From Gammaproteobacteria bacterium (lineage in GTDB: Bacteria; Pseudomonadota; Gammaproteobacteria; S144-34), in contig WGBS01000287.1 in assembly GCA_015494165.1 (NCBI GenBank), forward strand, positions 1 to 11,060: a DNA stretch of 11,060 bases. Reading direction: 5' to 3'. The notes under the pieces were generated by a model. It had not been told where the DNA came from. It searched no databases and saw only the letters and a list, made by a program, of their open reading frames with translations. A program made the translations under genes and the position numbers. Below are positions 5,726 through 11,060 of this stretch, in pieces (positions within the stretch are counted from its first letter, which is position 1; each line of letters starts with the position of its first letter).

Positions 5726-7087
5726 TCAGCCGAGCAGCCGCGCGACGTCGTTGTACAGGGCGAGCGCCATGAGCAAGCCGAGCAGCACGATGCCGATGCG
5801 CTGGCCGAGCGCCTGCGCCTGCTCCGACAGCGGCCGCCCGCGCACCAACTCGATGGCGTAGTAGAGCAGGTGCCCGCCGTCCAGGATGGGCACCGGCAGC
5901 AGGTTGATGACGCCCAGGCTCACGCTCACCACGGCGAGGAAGGACAGGAAGCTCACCAGCCCCAGGCTCGCGCTCTGCCCGGCATACTGCGCGATCGACA
6001 GCGGGCCGCTCAGGTTGCGCACCGAGGCCTCGCCCACCACCATGCGCCACAGCATGCGCACCGTGAGCGCCGTCATGTCCCAGGTGCGCTCCAGCCCCTC
6101 GCCCAGCGCCGCCAGCGGCCCGTAGCGCACCACCACGCGCTGCCCCTCGAACAGCTCGCGCGGCACGCGCACGCGCGCGCCGATGTAGCCCACACGCTCG
6201 TCGCCGCTTGCGCGCGCCGCCGGCACCAGCTCCACCTCCAGGCGACGCCCCGCGCGCTCGATCTCGAGGCGCAGCGTGCGCCCGGGGCTCGCGCGCACCA
6301 CCCGCACGAAATCCTCCCAGTCCTCCACGGGTCGGCCGTCGACGGCGCGCACCCGGTCGCCGGGCCCGAGCCCCGCGTGCGCCGCGGGACCGCCCGGCTC
6401 CACGGCGTCGATCACGGGGGGCAGGCGCGGCCGCCACCGCGCGAGCCCCAGCGTCTCCAGCAGGCGCCCGGACTCGGCGAGCGCCTCCCCTCCGGCGAGA
6501 TCCAGGCGGCGCACGGCGCGCGTGCCCTCCGGCGTGCGCACCTCCACTTCCACCGCGCGGCGCTCGGCGGCCGCCTCCAGCAGGGCGAAGGCGGCGAGCT
6601 GCCAGCTCGGGGTGCGCTCGTCGCCCACGCGCAGGATCTCGTCGCCGGGGCGGAAGCCCGCGAGCGCGGCGGGGCTCGCCGGCCGCACCTCGCCCACCAC
6701 CGGCTTGAGCCCGGGCACGCCGAGGCTGAAGACCGCCCAGTAGGCGAGCACCGCGAACAGGAAGTTGAAGGCGGGCCCGGCGGCGACGATGGCCATGCGC
6801 GCGCCCACGCCCTTGCGGTTGAACGCGCGCTCGCGCTCGGCGGGCGGCACCACTCCCTCGCGCTCGTCGAGCATCTTGACGTAGCCGCCGAGGGGGATGG
6901 CGGCGATGACGTACTCGGTGCCGTCGCGTCCCTCGCGCCGCCACAGCGGCCGGCCGAAGCCGACGGAGAAGCGCAGCACCCGCACGCCGGCACGGCGCGC
7001 GACCCAGAAGTGGCCGAACTCGTGCACCGTCACCAGCACCCCGATGGCGACGACGAAGGACAGCAGCGAGACCAGGGCGCCGTCCAT
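5726..7087 (-). CDS. rseP: Site-2 zinc metalloprotease RseP (RIP protease)
   Basis: RseP is an inner-membrane metalloprotease that cuts RseA within the membrane after DegS, freeing sigma-E under envelope stress; it also clears remnant signal peptides. The 453-residue product (E. coli 450) shows the zinc motif HEFGH (H22, E23, H26) in the first membrane helix. IPLGGYVKMLDE follows at 64-75 and a second membrane segment lies at about 98-120. Two PDZ domains sit at about 128-200 and 223-292. A third membrane segment at about 375-398 precedes the third zinc ligand D403 in ILDGGH, and a final helix lies at about 430-446. All catalytic residues are present. The ATG shares one base with the dxr stop (TGATG), and GGAGG sits about nine bases upstream. 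Its position just before bamA links stress sensing with outer-membrane assembly. Confidence 0.97.
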   Translation of the reverse strand: MDGALVSLLSFVVAIGVLVTVHEFGHFWVARRAGVRVLRFSVGFGRPLWRREGRDGTEYVIAAIPLGGYVKMLDEREGVVPPAERERAFNRKGVGARMAIVAAGPAFNFLFAVLAYWAVFSLGVPGLKPVVGEVRPASPAALAGFRPGDEILRVGDERTPSWQLAAFALLEAAAERRAVEVEVRTPEGTRAVRRLDLAGGEALAESGRLLETLGLARWRPRLPPVIDAVEPGGPAAHAGLGPGDRVRAVDGRPVEDWEDFVRVVRASPGRTLRLEIERAGRRLEVELVPAARASGDERVGYIGARVRVPRELFEGQRVVVRYGPLAALGEGLERTWDMTALTVRMLWRMVVGEASVRNLSGPLSIAQYAGQSASLGLVSFLSFLAVVSVSLGVINLLPVPILDGGHLLYYAIELVRGRPLSEQAQALGQRIGIVLLGLLMALALYNDVARLLG

Positions 7088-8283
7088 CAGGCCGTGCCTC
7101 CGATGCGCTCGAGCAGCCGGCGCGCCTCGGCGCGCGCGCGTCGGTCCTGCTCGAGCACGCTCTCGAGGTCGTGCACGGGCACCGCGGGCAGCGCCTCCAG
7201 CACGCGCTCGATGAGGGGGGCGATGTCCGTGAAGCGGATGCGTCCCTCCAGGAAGGCCGCCACGGCCACCTCGTTGGCCGCGTTCAGCACGGCGGGCGCG
7301 CTGCCGCCGGCCGCGAGGGCCCGGCGCGCGAGGCCGAGGCAGGGAAAGCGGTCGGGATCGGGACGCTCGAACTCGAGCCGCCCCACCGCTACCGGGTCGA
7401 GGGGCTCCACGCCCGATTCGATGCGCTCCGGCCAGGCGAGCGCGTGGGCGATGGGCACGCGCATGTCGGGCTGGCCGAGCTGGGCAAGTACGGAGCCATC
7501 GGCGAATTCTACCATGGAGTGGACGATGCTCTGCGGGTGGATAACCACCTCGATCGCCTCGCCCGGCAGCCCGAACAGCCAGTGCGCCTCGATGACCTCG
7601 AGGCCCTTGTTCATCATCGTCGCCGAGTCGACCGAGATCTTGCGCCCCATCACCCAGTTCGGGTGCGCGACCGCCTCGGCCGGCGTCACCTCGGCGAGGC
7701 GCTCGCGCGGCAGCTCGCGGAAGGGGCCGCCCGAGGCCGTGAGCAGGATGCGCCTGACGCCCGGCGGCGCCTCGCCCGGCTCGCCGCCGGGCGGCAGGCA
7801 CTGGAAGACGGCGTTGTGCTCGCTGTCCACGGGGAGCAGGCGCGCGCCGTGACGGCGCACCGCCTCGATGAACAGCGGTCCCGCCATCACCAGCGCCTCC
7901 TTGTTGGCCAGCAGCACGCGCTTGCCCGCGCGCACGGCCGCGAGCGTGGGCAGGAGCCCCGCGGCGCCGACGATGCCCGCCATCACGATGTCGGCCTCGG
8001 GCAGCGCCGCGACCTCGGCGAGCGCCGCCTCGCCGCCGTGCACCTCCACCTCCCCCGCGCCCTCGGCGGCGAGGCGCTCGCGCAGGCGCGCGGCGGCCGC
8101 GGGGTCGGCCATGACCGCGCGCCGCGGGCGGTGGCGCAGGCACAGCCGCGCCATGCCCTCGACGTCGGCGCGCGCGGTGAGGGCGAGGACGCGGAAGCGC
8201 TCGGGGTGGCGCGCGGCGACGTCGAGCGTGTTGAGCCCGATGGTGCCGGTGGCGCCGAGGACGACGAGCCCGCTCACAGCCAT
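7087..8283 (-). CDS. dxr: 1-deoxy-D-xylulose 5-phosphate reductoisomerase Dxr (IspC)
   Basis: Dxr converts 1-deoxy-D-xylulose 5-phosphate to 2-C-methyl-D-erythritol 4-phosphate with NADPH, the committed step of the MEP isoprenoid pathway and the target of fosmidomycin. The 398 residues equal the E. coli length. NADPH-binding LGATGTIG is at 9-16, slightly off the usual LGSTGSIG. LLANKEALVMAG is at 124-135, and metal ligands D153 and E155 lie in PVDSEHN. TASGGPF is at 182-188, HPNWVMGRKISVDSATMMNKG at 207-227 with the third metal ligand E229, and VVIHPQSIVHSMVEF follows. The chosen ATG overlaps the end of cdsA by ten bases; a GTG six bases further in (GTGA overlap with the cdsA stop) is a possible alternative. 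The product feeds UppS, encoded two genes upstream. Confidence 0.96.
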   Translation of the reverse strand: MAVSGLVVLGATGTIGLNTLDVAARHPERFRVLALTARADVEGMARLCLRHRPRRAVMADPAAAARLRERLAAEGAGEVEVHGGEAALAEVAALPEADIVMAGIVGAAGLLPTLAAVRAGKRVLLANKEALVMAGPLFIEAVRRHGARLLPVDSEHNAVFQCLPPGGEPGEAPPGVRRILLTASGGPFRELPRERLAEVTPAEAVAHPNWVMGRKISVDSATMMNKGLEVIEAHWLFGLPGEAIEVVIHPQSIVHSMVEFADGSVLAQLGQPDMRVPIAHALAWPERIESGVEPLDPVAVGRLEFERPDPDRFPCLGLARRALAAGGSAPAVLNAANEVAVAAFLEGRIRFTDIAPLIERVLEALPAVPVHDLESVLEQDRRARAEARRLLERIGGTA

Positions 8284-9083
8284 CGCAGCCCCGCGACGAA
8301 GACCGGTGCCGCCGCCGTCAGGCTGTCGATGCGGTCGAGCACGCCCCCGTGCCCCGGGAACAGGCTGCCGCTGTCCTTCACGCCCGCGTGGCGCTTGATG
8401 AGGCTCTCGAACAGGTCGCCCGCCACGGAGGCCAGCGCGGCGAGCAGCCCGAGCGCCGTCCAGCGCGCCAGGTCCGCACCCCCGTGGCCGCTCGCCACCC
8501 CCGCGGCCAGCGCGAAGAGGCCGGCGCCGGCCAGCCCCCCGGCGAGACCTTCCCAGGTCTTGCCGGGCGAGAGGCGCGGCGCCAGGCGGTGGCGGCCCCA
8601 GCGGCGGCCCGCGTAGTAGGCGGCGCTGTCGGCGACCCACACGAGCGCCAGCACGTAGAGCAGCAACGCGGGCCCGCGCTGCCCGGCGCCGTGCAGCCAC
8701 ACCAGCGCCGTCCAGGCCGGCGCGAGCACCAGCACGCCGGCGAGCAGCTTCAGCAGCCGCGCGGCCGCGCCCGCCTCGCGCGCCACCTGCGGCCGCGCCT
8801 CCCAGGCGAGCGCCCCCGCCCACCACAGCAGCGCCGCCGCGAGCACCGGCTCGAGCCCGGCGCCGCGCGCCGCGGGCCACAGCGCCACGAGCATGGCGAG
8901 CACCGCGCCGACGTAGAGGGCGCGTGCCGCGCCGTGCAGCCCCACGAGACCGGCCCACTCCCAGGCGCCGGCGGCGGCGAAGGCCGCGAGCACCGCCGCC
9001 ACCGCCGGGGTCGGCAGCCACAGCACCGCGGCCGCCATCGCCGCGGCGGCCACCGCGCCCGTGACCACGCGGGCCTCAGCCAT
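8274..9083 (-). CDS. cdsA: Phosphatidate cytidylyltransferase CdsA
   Basis: CdsA makes CDP-diacylglycerol from CTP and phosphatidic acid in the inner membrane, the branch point to all phospholipids. The 269-residue product is almost wholly hydrophobic, with about seven to eight membrane segments rich in Ala, Leu and Val. The family signature is near the C-terminus: SLIKR at 227-231, KDSGSLFPGHGG at 236-247 and DRIDS at 250-254. The upstream motif ADSAAYYAGRRWG (151-163) and the loop LSPGKTWEG are also typical. The ATG overlaps the uppS stop by eight bases, with AGGAG about ten bases upstream inside uppS. An in-frame upstream start at 9143 would add a basic tail encoded within uppS and is not supported by the family. 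The residues needed for catalysis look intact. Confidence 0.95.
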   Translation of the reverse strand: MAEARVVTGAVAAAAMAAAVLWLPTPAVAAVLAAFAAAGAWEWAGLVGLHGAARALYVGAVLAMLVALWPAARGAGLEPVLAAALLWWAGALAWEARPQVAREAGAAARLLKLLAGVLVLAPAWTALVWLHGAGQRGPALLLYVLALVWVADSAAYYAGRRWGRHRLAPRLSPGKTWEGLAGGLAGAGLFALAAGVASGHGGADLARWTALGLLAALASVAGDLFESLIKRHAGVKDSGSLFPGHGGVLDRIDSLTAAAPVFVAGLRWL

Positions 9084-9843
9084 CGCCGGCCCGCTCCTGC
9101 TCGGCCTGCGGCAGCGCCCCGAAGCGCCGCTCGCGCCCCGCATACCAGGCGAGGGCCTCGTCGTAGGCGCGCTCGTCGAAGTCCGGCCACAGGAGGTCGG
9201 TGAAGTAGAGCTCGGTGTAGGCGATCTGCCAGAGCAGAAAGTTGCTGATGCGCCGCTCGCCGCCGGTGCGGATGAGGAGGTCCGGCTCGGGCAGATCGGC
9301 GAGGCAGACGTAGCGCCCGAAGCGCTCGGCGTCGATGGCGCCCGGATCGAGGCGCCCCGCCGCGGCCTCCGCCGCCAGGCGCCGCGCCGCCTGCGCGATG
9401 TCCCAGCGCCCGCCGTAGTTGGCGGCGATGTTGAGGTGGAGCGTGCGGTTGGCCGCCGTCAGCCGCTCGGCCTCGTCGATGCGCCGGCGCAGCTTCTCCG
9501 CCAGGCCCTCGCGCGCGCCGATGAAGCGCAGCCGCACCCCCTCGGCGTGCAGGCGGTCGATCTCGCGCTGCAGGGTCGTGAGGAAAAGCTCCATCAGCAC
9601 CCCGACCTCCTGCCGCGGGCGCCGCCAGTTCTCGCTGCTGAAGGCGAAGAGGGTCAGCGCCTCGATGCCGCGCGCCACGCTCGCCTCGACCACGCGGCGC
9701 ACGCTCTGCACGCCGGCGCGGTGGCCGGCCGTGCGCGGCAGCCCCCGGCGCCGCGCCCAGCGCCCGTTGCCGTCCATGACGATGGCCACGTGGCGGGGCC
9801 GCGCACCGGCGCGGCCTGTGGCGCTCTCCCCTTCCCCGTTCAT
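9076..9843 (-). CDS. uppS: Undecaprenyl diphosphate synthase UppS (IspU)
   Basis: UppS is a cis-prenyltransferase that extends farnesyl diphosphate with eight isopentenyl units to C55-PP, the carrier for peptidoglycan and O-antigen units. The 255-residue product (E. coli 253) has HVAIVMDGNGRWA at 18-30 with the essential D24, then H41 in TAGHRAG and FSSENWRRP at 68-76. Further on are the pyrophosphate-binding RTGGERRISNFLLW at 192-205 and E211 in YTELYF. A short N-terminal extension and a polar C-terminal tail look variable. The ATG lies 24 bases after frr, without a strong Shine-Dalgarno sequence, only a G-rich stretch. The gene ends inside the start of cdsA, so the two are probably translationally coupled. 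Confidence 0.97.
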   Translation of the reverse strand: MNGEGESATGRAGARPRHVAIVMDGNGRWARRRGLPRTAGHRAGVQSVRRVVEASVARGIEALTLFAFSSENWRRPRQEVGVLMELFLTTLQREIDRLHAEGVRLRFIGAREGLAEKLRRRIDEAERLTAANRTLHLNIAANYGGRWDIAQAARRLAAEAAAGRLDPGAIDAERFGRYVCLADLPEPDLLIRTGGERRISNFLLWQIAYTELYFTDLLWPDFDERAYDEALAWYAGRERRFGALPQAEQERAGDG

Positions 9844-9867
9844 CGCGGCAGCCCGCCCGCGCCGGGC

Positions 9868-10428
9868 TCAGACCTCCAGCAGCTCCGCTTCCTTGCGCTC
9901 GAGGATGGCGTCGATCTCCCCGATGTGCCGGTCGGTGAGCTTCTGGATCTCCTCCTGCGCGCGCCGCTCCTCGTCCTCCGAGATCTCCTTCTCCTTGAGG
10001 AGCTGCTTGAGGTGGTTGATGGCGTCGCGCCGCACGTTGCGCACCGCCACGCGCGCGTTCTCGGCCTCCTGGCGCACCACACGAATGAGCTCGCGGCGCC
10101 GCTCCTCGGTCAGCGGCGGCAGCGGCACGCGGATCACGTTGCCCGCCGTGGCCGGATTGAGGCCTAGGTCGGAGGTGGCGATGGCCTTCTCCACCACGGG
10201 CACCATGTTGCGGTCCCACGGGACCACGGTCAGCGTGCGCGCGTCCTCCACGCTGATGTTGGCGACCTGGTTGAGCGGCACCTCGCTGCCGTAGTACTCC
10301 ACCGTGATGTGCTCGAGGAGGCCGGTGCTCGCGCGCCCGGTGCGCAGGCGCGCCAGCTCCTGCTGGAAGGCCTCGATGCTCTTGCGCATGCGGCTGGCCG
10401 CGTCCTTCTTGATCTCCTGCACGTTCAT
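9868..10428 (-). CDS. frr: Ribosome recycling factor Frr
   Basis: RRF splits post-termination ribosomes together with EF-G. The 186-residue product (E. coli 185) shows the standard two-domain layout: helix 1 with ELARLRTGRAST at 24-35, domain II with YYGSEVPLNQVANI at 45-58, and TLTVVPWDR at 65-73. The C-terminal helices carry RNVRRDAINHLK at 130-141 and a final Glu/Lys-rich helix ending AELLEV. The ATG overlaps the pyrH stop as ATGA, and GGAGGAG lies four bases or so upstream, a very strong ribosome binding site. Overlap with pyrH indicates coupled translation. No oddities were seen in the gene itself. Confidence 0.97.
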   Translation of the reverse strand: MNVQEIKKDAASRMRKSIEAFQQELARLRTGRASTGLLEHITVEYYGSEVPLNQVANISVEDARTLTVVPWDRNMVPVVEKAIATSDLGLNPATAGNVIRVPLPPLTEERRRELIRVVRQEAENARVAVRNVRRDAINHLKQLLKEKEISEDEERRAQEEIQKLTDRHIGEIDAILERKEAELLEV

Positions 10429-10784
10429 CTCTCCTCCCCCTCGTCGACCAGCGTGCCCACCGCCTCGCCGCGCGCCGCGCGCACGAGCTCGCCGGGCTCG
10501 AAGACGTTGAAGACGCGCACGCGGATGCCGTGGTCGCGGCACAGCACCACGGCGCTCAGGTCCATGACGCCCAGCCCGCGCGCCAGCACCTCGTCGTAGC
10601 TGAGGCGCTCGTAGCGGCGCGCCTGCGGGTCGCGGGCGGGATCGGCGCTGTAGACCCCGTCGACCTTGGTCGCCTTGAGCATGAGCCCGGCGCCGAGCTC
10701 GGCGGCGCGCAGCGCCGCGGCGGTGTCGGTGGTGAAGAAGGGATTGCCGGTGCCGCCCGCGAGCAGCGCCACCGCGCCGCGCGC
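10425..10784 (-). CDS. pyrH: UMP kinase PyrH, C-terminal part; 5' part lost at an inverted junction
   Basis: PyrH phosphorylates UMP to UDP with ATP and is a hexameric amino-acid-kinase-fold enzyme under GTP/UTP control. The last 119 codons are intact. They include GTGNPFFTTDTAAALRA, LKATKVDGVYSADPARDP, the YERLSYDEVL region and RVRVFN, ending at a TGA that overlaps the frr ATG. About half of a normal 240-residue protein is present. Homology stops at about 10785: the open frame runs on to a GTG at 10811, but those residues (MVADHPVH) are only the reverse complement of the pyrH codons for MDRVVGDH on the other strand. The true N-terminal half is not attached on this strand, so the gene as assembled would not make a working kinase. 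Confidence 0.9.
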   Translation of the reverse strand, partial: ARGAVALLAGGTGNPFFTTDTAAALRAAELGAGLMLKATKVDGVYSADPARDPQARRYERLSYDEVLARGLGVMDLSAVVLCRDHGIRVRVFNVFEPGELVRAARGEAVGTLVDEGEER

Positions 10785-10785
10785 G
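10680..10785 (+). repeat. Inverted repeat, left arm (106 bp, perfect)
   Basis: Every base from 10680 to 10785 is the reverse complement of 11060 down to 10955, checked base by base. The arm lies within the minus-strand pyrH piece. Identity without a single difference, including third codon positions, argues for a very recent or artificial duplication. Confidence 0.97.
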
Positions 10786-10787
10786 GC

Positions 10788-11060
10788 ATGGACCGGGTGG
10801 TCGGCGACCACGTCGGCATGCTCGCCACCGTCATGAACGCCCTCGTGCTGCGCGAGCTGATCGCCGCCGAGGGCGTGCCGGCCGAGGCCTACTCGGCCAT
10901 GCCCATGGGGGCCGTCTGCGAGACCTACAGCCCGCGCGCCGCGCGTGCGGCGCTCGCGCGCGGCGCGGTGGCGCTGCTCGCGGGCGGCACCGGCAATCCC
11001 TTCTTCACCACCGACACCGCCGCGGCGCTGCGCGCCGCCGAGCTCGGCGCCGGGCTCATG
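10788..11060 (+). CDS. pyrH: Internal segment of UMP kinase PyrH in inverted orientation (runs off window)
   Basis: The plus strand reads 91 uninterrupted codons of PyrH: MDRVVGDHVGMLATVMN, then AMPMGAVCETYSP, then GAVALLAGGTGNPFFTTD, reaching the last base. By comparison with E. coli PyrH this begins near residue 72, so the first ATG is an internal Met, not a start. The N-terminal ATP-binding part (about 70 residues) is absent. Codons 57-91 (10956-11060) repeat exactly what the minus-strand copy encodes, while codons 1-56 are found only here. The two pieces together rebuild one PyrH from about residue 72 to its end. That points to one gene folded back on itself rather than two paralogues. 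Confidence 0.85.
   Translation, partial: MDRVVGDHVGMLATVMNALVLRELIAAEGVPAEAYSAMPMGAVCETYSPRAARAALARGAVALLAGGTGNPFFTTDTAAALRAAELGAGLM
10955..11060 (-). repeat. Inverted repeat, right arm (106 bp, perfect, reaches window end)
   Basis: This arm mirrors 10680-10785 and continues to the last base of the window, so the true repeat may be longer. A 169-base unique spacer (10786-10954) lies between the arms and carries pyrH sequence missing from the minus-strand copy. Confidence 0.97.

Noticed and set aside
2832..5861. A 1009-codon open frame on the plus strand, opposite skp and bamA
   Set aside because: It lies antisense to two certain genes, its product is an Arg/Ala/His/Glu-rich low-complexity protein without a recognisable domain, and long antisense frames arise from the strong third-position GC bias of the real genes.
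5496..6944. N-terminal extension of bamA through the gap into the rseP coding region
   Set aside because: The frame is open, but the added residues show no homology and would bury the signal peptide; the ATG at 5495 has a suitable ribosome binding site and gives a normal BamA.
5870..7852. A 660-codon plus-strand open frame opposite rseP and dxr
   Set aside because: It has the same His/Arg/Ala-rich shadow composition with no motifs, and the opposite strand encodes complete, conserved enzymes over the whole span.
10786..10811. GTG start at 10811 as the true start of a short minus-strand pyrH
   Set aside because: The residues before the junction are the complement of conserved PyrH codons on the plus strand, so they are a product of the inversion; such a protein would lack half the kinase including the ATP-binding part.
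1..11060. CRISPR array, tRNA, rRNA, transposase, defence or toxin-antitoxin genes
   Set aside because: Nothing of these kinds was seen on either strand; all coding sequence is accounted for by the envelope cluster.

Overview
The window is the classic proteobacterial envelope-biogenesis cluster. It reads entirely on the minus strand, so the transcription order runs from high to low coordinates: pyrH (partial) - frr - uppS - cdsA - dxr - rseP - bamA - skp - lpxD - fabZ - lpxA - lpxB (partial). The DNA is very GC-rich and third codon positions are nearly all G or C, which is why several long open frames exist on the opposite strand. Placing dxr between cdsA and rseP, instead of right after frr as in Escherichia coli, is the order I know from Pseudomonas and many other beta- and gammaproteobacteria. 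A high-GC gammaproteobacterium outside the Enterobacterales is the best guess. The genus cannot be read from this window.

Layout. 10425-11060: two oppositely oriented pieces of pyrH (UMP kinase) joined as an inverted duplication. 9868-10428: frr (ribosome recycling). 9076-9843: uppS (undecaprenyl-PP synthase). 8274-9083: cdsA (CDP-diacylglycerol synthase). 7087-8283: dxr (MEP isoprenoid pathway). 5726-7087: rseP (site-2 protease of the envelope stress response). 5496-5725: the only sizeable non-coding gap, full of short inverted repeats. 3213-5495: bamA. 2648-3202: skp. 1587-2642: lpxD. 1103-1549: fabZ. 336-1106: lpxA. 1-326: first 108 codons of lpxB.

How the genes work together. Dxr and UppS feed the C55 lipid carrier, CdsA feeds phospholipids, and LpxA, LpxD and LpxB make the lipid A core. 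FabZ uses the same 3-hydroxyacyl-ACP pool as LpxA and LpxD. BamA and Skp assemble and escort outer-membrane proteins, and RseP relays misfolding stress. Genes are packed tightly: five junctions overlap by 1 to 10 bases, which suggests one or two translationally coupled operons, with the hairpin-rich gap before bamA as the only obvious place for separate control.

I found no defence, mobile or otherwise undescribed gene system. The points worth a second look are the perfect 106-bp inverted repeat inside pyrH at the right edge (most likely a fold-back artefact or contig end), the hairpin cluster between rseP and bamA, a bulky residue at the acyl-chain ruler position of LpxA, and a run of five non-ATG starts from skp to lpxB.
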